Part shown: positions 25,163 to 33,089 of the stretch, in pieces | Numbering within the stretch: position 1 is the first letter of the stretch | How the letters are laid out: each line of letters starts with the position of its first letter | Assembly: GCA_028684915.1 (NCBI GenBank) | Contig: JAQUEZ010000019.1 | Span: forward strand, 1-56,160 | Reading direction: 5' to 3' | Source: Desulfobulbus sp. | GTDB lineage: Bacteria > Desulfobacterota > Desulfobulbia > Desulfobulbales > Desulfobulbaceae | DNA: 56,160 bases | Program-made: the position numbers and the translations under genes | Notes under the pieces: generated by a model | Seen by the model: the letters and a program-made list of their open reading frames with translations, nothing else | What the model was told of the DNA's origin: nothing | Databases searched by the model: none

Positions 25163-26491
25163 ATGCGATTTGAAGAACTGGCATTGCCAGAACCCCTCGG
25201 CAAGGGTATTGCCGAAGCAGGCTTTATTGAATGCACCCCCATCCAGGAAATGTCCCTTCCTATTACCCTCACCGGCCGCGATATTGCCGGTAAGGGCCAG
25301 ACAGGTACCGGCAAGACTGCCGCGTTTCTCATCACCCTCTTTCAAAAACTCCTACGCAATCCCGAAGGCAACGATAAGCAACAACCGCGGGCCCTGATTC
25401 TCGCGCCTACCCGCGAATTGGTCGTGCAAATCGAGCAGGATGCCCGACAACTGGGCAGCCACTGTAATTTTACCATTCAGGCCGTATACGGTGGGGTCGA
25501 TTACGAGAAACAGCGGAACGGACTCAAGCAAGGGGTGGATATCCTGATCGGCACGCCGGGACGGCTGATCGACTACCTCAAGCAAAAGGTCTACAGCCTT
25601 TCTCAGGTGGAGATGCTGGTGATCGATGAGGCAGACCGGATGTTTGATCTCGGCTTTATCGCTGATCTCCGTTTCCTCCTGCGCCGCTTGCCACCCTATG
25701 ACCAGCGTCAGAATCTGATGTTTTCCGCTACTCTTAATCATCGGGTAATGGAACTGGCCTACGAGTTTATGAATATGCCGGAGAAGGTCAGTGTTGGTGG
25801 CGATACAGTGACCGTAGATAGGGTGGAGGAGGTCCTCTATCATGTCGGCAGTGGGGAAAAATTTTCCCTGCTCCTCGGCCTGCTTAAACGGGAACAGATG
25901 AAGCGGATCATGATCTTCATCAACACCAAGCGCCAAGGGGAGCGGCTCCAGGAACTAATGGAGGCCAATGGTTTTGCCAGCCGGATCATTTCCGGGGATG
26001 TGGCCCAGATGAAACGGCTTAAAATAATGCGTGACTTCAAAGAGGGCAATCTTCCCTGCCTGATAGCCACAGATGTTGCGTCCCGAGGGTTGCACATTGA
26101 AGGCGTCAGCCATGTGGTCAATTATGATCTTCCTGAGGATCCCGAGGATTACGTACACCGGATCGGCCGAACTGCCCGCGCCGGGGCCGAGGGGAGGGCG
26201 ATCTCTTTTGCCGATGAGCAAGGCGCACTGAACCTGGAGGGCATTGAGACCTATATCTGTCATGCCATTCCCACTGAGTGGGCCAACGACGATCTGTTTG
26301 TGAACGAGTATGTACGGCCGAGCCGAAGCAAGCACAGTAAACGGAAGAGTAGCCGACCGGCAAGAAAAACGCAGTCATCGAGTGGAGAAGCAACGGCAGG
26401 ATCGGCTGAAACAGGTGGGGGAGAAACGAAAAGCGGTCCGTCCAAGCCGAGGCCAAGGCGGAGAAACAGCAATAAAAAAATCCCCAACTAA
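25163..26491 (+). CDS. DEAD-box ATP-dependent RNA helicase, RhlB-like
   Basis: 442 residues. All helicase motifs are present: Q motif (FIECTPIQ), I GQTGTGKT, Ia PTRELV, Ib GTPGRL, II DEADRMFDLGF, III SATL, IV IIF-type MIFINTKRQ, V ATDVASRGLHI, VI HRIGRTARAG. The sequence around motif II (RMFDLGFIADLRFLLRRLPP) is closest to RhlB, which remodels RNA with the degradosome. The C-terminal 70 residues are basic and low-complexity (SRSKHSKRKSSRPARK), a likely RNA-binding tail. Ribosome site AAGGAAA. A 150-base gap separates it from the deaminase gene. Confidence 0.92.
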   Translation: MRFEELALPEPLGKGIAEAGFIECTPIQEMSLPITLTGRDIAGKGQTGTGKTAAFLITLFQKLLRNPEGNDKQQPRALILAPTRELVVQIEQDARQLGSHCNFTIQAVYGGVDYEKQRNGLKQGVDILIGTPGRLIDYLKQKVYSLSQVEMLVIDEADRMFDLGFIADLRFLLRRLPPYDQRQNLMFSATLNHRVMELAYEFMNMPEKVSVGGDTVTVDRVEEVLYHVGSGEKFSLLLGLLKREQMKRIMIFINTKRQGERLQELMEANGFASRIISGDVAQMKRLKIMRDFKEGNLPCLIATDVASRGLHIEGVSHVVNYDLPEDPEDYVHRIGRTARAGAEGRAISFADEQGALNLEGIETYICHAIPTEWANDDLFVNEYVRPSRSKHSKRKSSRPARKTQSSSGEATAGSAETGGGETKSGPSKPRPRRRNSNKKIPN

Positions 26492-26674
26492 GGACTGAAA
26501 CTTCTACACCCAATAGCTTCCAATTCCCGCAAAAATTGCGTTATTGAACTACCAAGTTACCGAGCGAGGAATGTCGTTTTCGCGATCTTTGAGAGAACGA
26601 CAACCTAGAGACAAACTTCAGTCTTTAACCGGGGATATCCAATCAGGCTGAGCCTGCATTGAAAAACTGTGAGC

Positions 26675-26971
26675 TCAGTGCATAGGTACTGACATCTGCA
26701 TCGGGCTCGCAGGAACATTTTTCCGGGCAGTCGCAGGCGCTTTCTGCTCAAAGCTGATACCGTACCAAGGTTGTTGGTTCATCAGGCCGACTGCATGCCG
26801 CTCCGCCTTACCTTGACCGGTTCTCTTCTCAATGAAATCCATCCATTCGACCGCCTGCAGACGGGTGGGGAAAGGTCCAGCAACCATGATGTCATGGTGC
26901 TCGATACCTTTAGATTCAAGATACTTGTTGATCTGCTCCTGCTCCTGAAAAATTCCCAGTTGTAATTTCAC
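26675..26971 (-). CDS. Small hypothetical protein, SPOR-like fold possible
   Basis: 98 residues from a GTG at 26971, which has AGG eight bases upstream; a TTG at 26992 is the alternative. The pattern KLQLGIFQEQEQINKYLESK followed by VAGPFPTRLQAVEWMDFI resembles the beta-alpha-beta of SPOR-type domains, where GPF and a following helix are typical. No signal peptide or membrane span is visible. It is last in the leftward run of stress genes, 65 bases after the next gene. The assignment is tentative. Confidence 0.5.
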   Translation of the reverse strand: MKLQLGIFQEQEQINKYLESKGIEHHDIMVAGPFPTRLQAVEWMDFIEKRTGQGKAERHAVGLMNQQPWYGISFEQKAPATARKNVPASPMQMSVPMH

Positions 26972-27036
26972 GCTGTGTACCTGTTGTTTCAATGATTTGA
27001 TCTGATTGATATTTTTATTGCATCAGTAAATCGGAC

Positions 27037-27324
27037 TCAACAACTCATGCTGGCCCGGGATCGACGCTTGCTTTGACGGTTTGCATACACGGCCTGCGGC
27101 GTTTGGATGTCATCCTTGACTGCATTTCTTGGTACGGATTCGGAACCGGTAAGCGCGGAACAGGAGAAAAAACAGTACCAGTCGCTGCGGTGCCCCGGCT
27201 GACGTGCCTGATCATCAAGAACACTTTTTGCCGAAAAAGTGCCTACCGAGCGACCAACCACGCCGGCCAGATGGATTGCGCAGACCAAAACCACTAATTC
27301 CGTAAATAACTGACTCAGTTCCAT
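27037..27324 (-). CDS. Small hypothetical membrane-associated protein
   Basis: 95 residues from the ATG at 27324, which has a strong GGGAGG site five bases upstream. One hydrophobic helix is seen at about residues 6-25 (LFTELVVLVCAIHLAGVVGR), then a polar tail rich in Ser and Arg. I do not recognise it. It lies downstream of the universal stress gene in the same direction. The upstream extension to 27411 lacks a ribosome site. Confidence 0.55.
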   Translation of the reverse strand: MELSQLFTELVVLVCAIHLAGVVGRSVGTFSAKSVLDDQARQPGHRSDWYCFFSCSALTGSESVPRNAVKDDIQTPQAVYANRQSKRRSRASMSC

Positions 27325-27469
27325 GCGATCCTCCCTGTGGTTTAAGGAAAAGTGAAAGGTTGTTGCTTTTTGGTTTGTGCAGATGTTTTTATCGTCATCA
27401 AGATCGAGCAATGGTTGACGCTTTTTAAACAGGAATCCGTGCCGGATGAATGGTCACGGATATCCGGGC

Positions 27470-28354
27470 TTAAACCAAATCTCGTACGCCGTTTTTCCCC
27501 AGACGTTTGACGACCAGGGTCGGCCGTGCCGAAATCATGGCCACACGCTCGACAACACTGCCAAGCAGGATTTTGGCCATGGCAGAACGACCATAGGTGC
27601 CGAGAACAATGAGATCGATATCGTGTTTCTCGCTGTACTGGACAATGATTTCAGAGGGTGATCCGTGGACAATATCCTTGGTCACCTTGATTCCGAAACG
27701 TTCCCCTTGGCCGATTAAGGTTTCCAGCGGCGGAAAACTGTCCTGTCGAGCCGATTCAAGCACCCCATAGAGAAAACTGCGTTCCATGGGGATATCTAAA
27801 ACTGTCAGGGCATGCACCTCGCCACCGAAGGCCAGGGCCAGCTCGAGTGCTCGCTGTCCGGCCTCCATGCTGTAGCGAGATCCATCTATGCCCACCATGA
27901 TCCGAGAAAACCCAATCTCTGCCCCTTCGGGGATCATGAGTACATCACAGGGGCTGTAGCCAATTACCTTTGTGGTGGTTTGCCCGAGAATTGCCCGCTC
28001 GATCCGGGATCGTTTGGGGTAGCCCATGATGAGCAGCCCCACATTTTCATCTTCCGCTGCGCGGATAATTTCTTCGACCGGATCGCCTATAACATGGATG
28101 GTGCGGACCTTCTGTCCCTGCTCTTCCCCGTATTGTTTCAGCTCTGCCAGGCATTGCTCAAAGGGCTGGCTAAGTTTTTCATCGGCGTTGCTGATCTTCC
28201 ACCGGTTCATGTTGCCCTCGTAGCGGGGCGTAACCGAGATGGCGATCAATTCGGCCTTAACGAACTGGGCCATGCGCAGGGCCTGTTGAAAGGCCCCCTT
28301 GCTTGCATCGCTCGGATCAACAGCAACTAGGATGGTAGAAACAGTCTCGGGCAT
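27470..28354 (-). CDS. Tandem universal stress protein
   Basis: 294 residues containing two UspA domains (about 1-145 and 150-294). Each has the ATP-binding signature late in the domain: GYPKRSRIERAILGQTTTKV in the first and GTYGRSAMAKILLGSVVERV in the second. Such proteins bind ATP and support survival under stress or anaerobic growth arrest. I start at the ATG at 28354, with GAGG six bases upstream. A GTG at 28366 would add four residues. It is 22 bases after the TauE/SafE gene in the same operon. Confidence 0.92.
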   Translation of the reverse strand: MPETVSTILVAVDPSDASKGAFQQALRMAQFVKAELIAISVTPRYEGNMNRWKISNADEKLSQPFEQCLAELKQYGEEQGQKVRTIHVIGDPVEEIIRAAEDENVGLLIMGYPKRSRIERAILGQTTTKVIGYSPCDVLMIPEGAEIGFSRIMVGIDGSRYSMEAGQRALELALAFGGEVHALTVLDIPMERSFLYGVLESARQDSFPPLETLIGQGERFGIKVTKDIVHGSPSEIIVQYSEKHDIDLIVLGTYGRSAMAKILLGSVVERVAMISARPTLVVKRLGKNGVRDLV

Positions 28355-28376
28355 ACCGTACCTCACTCAAGGTTAA

Positions 28377-29438
28377 TCAGACGTTGCTAGCGGCAGTTTT
28401 TTCCATGCTGCGCGCTTTGAACAGGTTGGTGAGGATGATTGTCGCGCCGATCAAGAGCGCACAGACCATGATGATAAAACTGACCTGGGTCAGGATTTTT
28501 ACCAAGTCATCACTCAAGGAAAGAACTTGCAGTTGGGTCAAATACTTAGGCATGGCGAAGAAGCGGCTGACGGCGACGATCAGCATGATGGTGGCCATGA
28601 CATATTTGATCATGTATTCCTTAACATAGGTGGTACCGATGGCGCCAAGCTGTACGCCGAAGAGCGAACCGGCCAGGATGAGCATAACCAGGCGAATATC
28701 AACCATGCCGTAGTAGGCCCAGATCAAGGTGCCGCCAAGGCCCATGACAAAGGCGATAACCAGCTCGGTGGCCGAGGCAACGATGGCGGAGGCACCAATG
28801 ACATACATCAGGCCGGGTACGCCGATAAACCCGCCAACGGCGATAGTGGCAGCCAGCATACCGGTGGCAATAGATACCGGAATCAAAAACCACATGCTGA
28901 TCCGCAGATTGGCTGTTTTTAACGTAATCATCGGCCAGAGTTCGATCTTCTGCAGCCGTTTGGCCAAAGTGGGACCGGCACTAGGTTGGTCATCGGGCGC
29001 ATTTTTCATTTTCATGGCGTCACGCATAACAAAAGAACCTACGATGACGAGTACACAGACAAAGACAAAGCTGACGTAGAGGTTAGAGCCGGCCGGGCCC
29101 CATTCGTCGAGAATGTATTTTTGTACCTGGATACCAATTTGGACACCAATTTCGGCAAAAAGCCCCATGATAACACCGAGTTTGATGTCAACCTGGCCGT
29201 ATTTAAACCGTTTGATGGATCCGACCAGGGCTTTGGGGAATTTGTGGCACATGTTACTGGCAACGGCCACGGTACCGGGAACGCCGAGGCTCATCATGCC
29301 CGGTGTGAGCACGAACGCGCCACCAGAACCGATGAAACCGGAAACCAGACCGCCGATGAAGCCGACGATGAAAAGAAAGACAATAGTATAAGTGTTGAGG
29401 TCGATGAAGTTGATTGCCTCAGTAATTGGTCCGTGCAT
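28377..29438 (-). CDS. TauE/SafE-family sulfite/organosulfonate exporter
   Basis: 353 residues and about eight to nine membrane helices. Its two repeated halves each carry the family pattern: GGLVSGFIGSGGAFVLTPGM in the first and MLAATIAVGGFIGVPGLMYV in the second. TauE/SafE proteins export sulfite, sulfonates or related anions. A cytoplasmic loop (about 150-180) is charged and precedes the second half. It starts at an ATG with AAAGGAG upstream. It sits between two universal stress genes, which suggests a stress-related anion export role. Confidence 0.92.
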   Translation of the reverse strand: MHGPITEAINFIDLNTYTIVFLFIVGFIGGLVSGFIGSGGAFVLTPGMMSLGVPGTVAVASNMCHKFPKALVGSIKRFKYGQVDIKLGVIMGLFAEIGVQIGIQVQKYILDEWGPAGSNLYVSFVFVCVLVIVGSFVMRDAMKMKNAPDDQPSAGPTLAKRLQKIELWPMITLKTANLRISMWFLIPVSIATGMLAATIAVGGFIGVPGLMYVIGASAIVASATELVIAFVMGLGGTLIWAYYGMVDIRLVMLILAGSLFGVQLGAIGTTYVKEYMIKYVMATIMLIVAVSRFFAMPKYLTQLQVLSLSDDLVKILTQVSFIIMVCALLIGATIILTNLFKARSMEKTAASNV

Positions 29439-29521
29439 TGTAAACTCCTTTGTTCAGTCTCTTTGAAGAAGGATTTCAACCGGGCCGCCCGACTATGACG
29501 GCCATACTGGCATTTGCCTGA

Positions 29522-30361
29522 TCAGGCGTTAACCTGGGCTCGGGGACGGGTGTCGGGACGTGGGGCAACCACTTTTCGATCGGTCTCGACTGCTTTTTTG
29601 CCGGCTGTCTTGGAGGCTTCAATGCCGAGCATGGACCAGAAGGAGCTGGTGAAATTGCCGTGGAGATAGGAAACCGCAAAAACGGTCGCAACCGGCAGCA
29701 GCGCATAGACGCCACCCTTTGTCCAATACTTCATGACAACATCCGAGTGGGTGAACACTGCCGCATAGAGGCCGGCGGTGAGAGCGCCAAAGACGATACA
29801 GTTTTTAACGTGGTGTGCTTTGCTGATAGTGGACATAGCGAATACTCCTTTTCCTTTGGTGATATGAAAAATGGTCTTGCTACTTTGACCTGCTTTGGTC
29901 GTAATGACCGGAAAGACGGGCACCGGAGAACCTTTGGCCACTGAGGCCAAGCGAATTCCCTTATCGATTACCACGAACTCGATACGTTTTTTGGCATGGC
30001 ACAATCTGTCGATCACGCTGGAGATTTTTCCCAGTTCGGCAACATGTTCGACAATGACACCCTGAGACTGGGCCTTGCCCTGAAAGATCTGCTCGCTTTC
30101 TTGCATACCCGAGGCAAAAAGTTTGCTCCGTTTTCCTCGGTCGCTGAAAAAAGGCAGAGTGTCGACATGGACGGCAAGAATGTTGTACTGCAGACGGTGG
30201 GCAACGTTGAGAGCGTAGTCCATTACATGTTCGGACATGTGACCATTACGGGTAACAGCCAGAATAAACGGTCGCTCCTTTTGTCGTTTTCCCTGAACTG
30301 CTGTACCGTTTTCTCGGCATTCAGCGGAATAGAGTGATGAAGGGGCTGTTGGGGTTTGCAT
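29522..30361 (-). CDS. Universal-stress domain fused to small membrane domain
   Basis: 279 residues from the ATG at 30361. Residues about 30-170 resemble a UspA half (RPFILAVTRNGHMSEHVMDY, then VVIDKGIRLASVAKGSPVPV). From residue 176 a short membrane module begins (MSTISKAHHVKNCIVFGALT, GGVYALLPVATVFAVSYLHG) with two spans and a basic tail. The codons just before MSTISK include an AAGGAG site eight bases upstream of that ATG (29836), so the membrane part may also be made alone as a 104-residue protein. A sigma-54-like promoter lies 50-64 bases upstream of the start. It is the first gene of the stress operon, 83 bases before the TauE/SafE gene. Confidence 0.78.
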   Translation of the reverse strand: MQTPTAPSSLYSAECRENGTAVQGKRQKERPFILAVTRNGHMSEHVMDYALNVAHRLQYNILAVHVDTLPFFSDRGKRSKLFASGMQESEQIFQGKAQSQGVIVEHVAELGKISSVIDRLCHAKKRIEFVVIDKGIRLASVAKGSPVPVFPVITTKAGQSSKTIFHITKGKGVFAMSTISKAHHVKNCIVFGALTAGLYAAVFTHSDVVMKYWTKGGVYALLPVATVFAVSYLHGNFTSSFWSMLGIEASKTAGKKAVETDRKVVAPRPDTRPRAQVNA

Positions 30362-30409
30362 AGAGTGTTGTGTTCCGTTTATTGTTTTTGATGCTTGTGT
30401 CCCCTTGGT

Positions 30410-30425
30410 TACAACATCTGTGCCA
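30410..30425 (-). promoter_or_regulatory. Sigma-54-like promoter of the stress operon
   Basis: Reading leftward: TGGCAC (30425-30420), five bases, TTGTA (30414-30410), against the consensus TGGCAC-N5-TTGCA. Only the -12 C is changed, and GG to -12 spacing is exact. Predicted transcription begins near 30400, about 40 bases before the start codon at 30361. Confidence 0.55.
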
Positions 30426-30502
30426 GTCACCCATTTTGGTGGTAAATAATTGAAATCATAAGATTTGTAATAGTTTTATGATTGAACATTCATTTATTTT
30501 GA

Positions 30503-30519
30503 CGTTGCATATCGCAACG
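30503..30519. promoter_or_regulatory. Enhancer-like palindrome, proximal
   Basis: CGTTGC and GCAACG arms around ATATC. Together with the site at 30556 it lies about 80-160 bases upstream of the sigma-54-like promoter, as expected for an NtrC-type activator site. Confidence 0.45.
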
Positions 30520-30555
30520 ATCGAACAGCAATCGTGTGGCTAAGTGGCATTTAGC

Positions 30556-30570
30556 GTTGCATTATGCAAC
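30556..30570. promoter_or_regulatory. Enhancer-like palindrome, distal
   Basis: A perfect 15-bp palindrome, GTTGCAT-T-ATGCAAC. Its centre is 52 bases from that of the proximal site, five helical turns, so both face the same side of the DNA. The neighbouring NtrC-type regulator (33090-34451) is the natural candidate to bind. Confidence 0.5.
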
Positions 30571-30763
30571 TTGACCGATGGGCGGTGTTGCACCGAGCAA
30601 CAACGCTCGTGTGAAAAAGGAGGGTGGGGCGAAGAACTCAGGGGGAGGGGTGGGCGAACCGGGATAAAAAGAGGGGGAAGCCAGCGGATATGTTTGGGAA
30701 AGAAGGTATTGTTTTTGCAAAAGTTATTTGTTTAGATTCCCACAGAGAGCCCTTTGGTATGAC

Positions 30764-30854
30764 TGATGGCGCTGGGAAAAACATTGCGCCTTGTATATCT
30801 GTGTTTTTACCTCGCCCTTCTTTTAGAGTGTGACGGACTCTGTACGAGTCCATC
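30764..30854 (+). repeat. Dispersed hairpin element, copy D (5'-truncated)
   Basis: Only the 3' half is intact: CTTGTATATCTGTGTTTTTAC, then CTTTTAGAGTGTGACGGACT and a terminal hairpin with one mismatch (GACGGACT..AGTCCATC). It lies just before the lon-type gene. Confidence 0.7.
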
Positions 30855-30930
30855 CTCTTTATGCACACCAATACCGATGGGTGCCTTCAACTGTAAGCAT
30901 CGACGTACCTCGGAGAGAAAGGATACCATC

Positions 30931-32961
30931 ATGTTCTTTAAGCGAAAATACGAACCGGTCGAAGAACGTCCCCCGCAGCAGGAGACCTCCCACTCCCCTT
31001 TACAAATGCTTCGCCAAAAGATCGACGAGGCCCAGTTGCCGCCACAAGTTCTGAAGACTCTAAATAATGAGCTGGAAAAACTTGATAAAACTGATTCGTC
31101 CGTTGCGGAATACTCGGTGGGGTTCAACTACATCGAACTCGTCCTGGCCCTGCCGTGGAATACATCGACCTCGTGCAAGCTCGATATTATCCGAGCCCAG
31201 GCCGTGCTCAACGCTCGCCATTACGGTTTGCAACAGGTTAAGGAACGCATCCTTGAGTTTCTTGCCGCAAAAACGCTGTGCAGTAAGGCTCAGCAGACGA
31301 TTCTCTTGGTTGACGACGAGGAGATTGCCCGGTCCAATATGGACCATGTCCTGCGTAAGGAGGGCTACACCTGCCACTGTGCCGCCAACGGAGCAGAGGC
31401 CCTGGAGGTCATGGCGCGGGAAGATGTCGACCTGGTGGTTACCGACCTGAAGATGGAACAGATGGACGGCATTGAACTGCTGCAGCAAATCAACCGGACC
31501 AATCCGGAGATTCCGGTGATCATGGTCACCGGCTTTGCAACGGTCAGCTCCGCAGTGGATGCGCTCAAGCAGGGGGCTGCCCACTATCTGGGCAAACCAG
31601 TCAATCTTGATGAACTGCGTAAAACCGTACGTGAAGTGCTGGAGAAAAAGCTCTTTGTGCAGATGGGCAAGGGACCTATCCTCTGCTTCACCGGTCCTCC
31701 AGGAACCGGAAAAACCTCGGTGGGCAAGGCTATTGCCGAGGCCCTGCAGCGTAAATTTATTCGGGTGTCGCTCGCTGGCCTTCGCGACGAGGCCGAACTT
31801 CGCGGCCACCGGCGGACCTATGTCGGTGCTCTACCTGGCCGAATCATCAACGAACTCAAACGGGCCGAAGTGAACAACCCGGTGTTTATGCTCGATGAGA
31901 TCGATAAAATCGGCCAGGATTTTCGCGGCGATCCAGCCTCTGCCCTGCTCGAGATTCTCGATCCGGAGCAGAATGTCCATTTCACCGATCATTATTTAGA
32001 GCTTCCCTTTGATCTCTCTCGGATCATGTTTATTGCCACGGCCAACGACTTGAGCAAACTGCCGGGCCCTCTTTTGGATCGCATGGAATGCATTGAATTT
32101 TCCGGATACACCGAGAAGGAAAAGTTGGAAATCGGGCAGCAGTATATCGTTCCCCGCCAGTTGAAGGTCGCAGGGTTGTTGCGCTCAGCAGTCAACTTCT
32201 CCGATGAGGCCCTGATGCGAGTGATCAGCGATTATACCCGCGAGTCGGGGCTGCGGAACCTCGAACGGCAGGTTGCCGATGTCTGTCGTAAAATTGCGAT
32301 GATGTATCTCCAGTCTGGGAGCAGCCGTGACGAACAGGTGTTGATCGACGGACCTTCGGTGCGCAAATTGCTTGGACCGCGCAAGTTTTACCGGGATGCT
32401 GCCGAGGCCGATCCTCAAATCGGCATTGCCACCGGCATGGTCTGGGCGGAAACCGGCGGGGAGATCATCAGTGTTGAGTCTGCGGTGATGACTGGTTCCG
32501 GCACGCTGTTGCTCACCGGGTCTCTTGGGGAGGTCCTGCGCGAATCAGCGCAGACGGTGCTGAGCTTTTTACGCAGTAATGCTGAACTGTTCGATATAGC
32601 AGATAATTTTTTTTGCAACACCGATATTCACATCCACTTTCCCTCGGGCGCGGTTTCCAAGGATGGGCCTTCAGCAGGGGTCACTATCTTTGCATCCTTG
32701 CTTTCCCTGCTCACGAAACGGCCTGCCAGGCGAGATGTGGCCCTGACCGGCGAGATGACCCTGACCGGGCGGATTTTACCGGTAAGTGGAATTCGCGAAA
32801 AGGTGCTGGCCGCCAAACGGGCAGGAGTGCAGACCGTGGTTTTACCCTATGCCAATCGGGAGGTGGTCGAAGCCCTGGATGGTGATGTCAGCGAAGGGCT
32901 CCAAATAGTGTTGGTATCCAATGTCCATGAGATCATAGAACATCTTTTCGTGACCTCTTGA
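30931..32961 (+). CDS. Lon-type protease with an internal receiver (REC) domain
   Basis: 676 residues. The usual N-terminal LON substrate domain is missing. Residues about 40-118 match the helical stretch before the Lon ATPase (ELEKLDKTD, LALPWNTS, HYGLQQVKERILEFLA). A complete receiver domain follows at about 122-238: acidic pair D128/D129, phospho-Asp D172, T200 and K222 all present. AAA+ then resumes with Walker A GPPGTGKT (255-262) and Walker B FMLDEIDKIG. The Lon-type peptidase has Ser581 (DGPSAGVT) and Lys624 (GIREKVLAAK), 43 apart as in E. coli Lon. The receiver sits exactly between helical lead-in and ATPase, so phosphorylation could control unfolding. Start ATG 30931 follows GAAAGGAT; the open frame to 30766 lies in element D. 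It converges on an NtrC-type regulator and kinase. Confidence 0.93.
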   Translation: MFFKRKYEPVEERPPQQETSHSPLQMLRQKIDEAQLPPQVLKTLNNELEKLDKTDSSVAEYSVGFNYIELVLALPWNTSTSCKLDIIRAQAVLNARHYGLQQVKERILEFLAAKTLCSKAQQTILLVDDEEIARSNMDHVLRKEGYTCHCAANGAEALEVMAREDVDLVVTDLKMEQMDGIELLQQINRTNPEIPVIMVTGFATVSSAVDALKQGAAHYLGKPVNLDELRKTVREVLEKKLFVQMGKGPILCFTGPPGTGKTSVGKAIAEALQRKFIRVSLAGLRDEAELRGHRRTYVGALPGRIINELKRAEVNNPVFMLDEIDKIGQDFRGDPASALLEILDPEQNVHFTDHYLELPFDLSRIMFIATANDLSKLPGPLLDRMECIEFSGYTEKEKLEIGQQYIVPRQLKVAGLLRSAVNFSDEALMRVISDYTRESGLRNLERQVADVCRKIAMMYLQSGSSRDEQVLIDGPSVRKLLGPRKFYRDAAEADPQIGIATGMVWAETGGEIISVESAVMTGSGTLLLTGSLGEVLRESAQTVLSFLRSNAELFDIADNFFCNTDIHIHFPSGAVSKDGPSAGVTIFASLLSLLTKRPARRDVALTGEMTLTGRILPVSGIREKVLAAKRAGVQTVVLPYANREVVEALDGDVSEGLQIVLVSNVHEIIEHLFVTS

Positions 32962-33089
32962 GTGACCGGTGGGCTGGTCAGGGACAGCTTACACCACCTT
33001 GCCGAGCCGAAATTTGGTCGGAGCCCCATGGGGTGCACTGCCCTGTGAATTCTGGGGATTATGTTCTCTCTGGAAGTGGTGTGGCGCTC

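Noticed and set aside
30545..30562. Second sigma-54-like match (TGGCAT..TTGCAT) reading toward the lon gene
   Set aside because: The GG-to-GC spacing is eleven, not ten, which is known to abolish recognition; the bases also form part of the palindrome.
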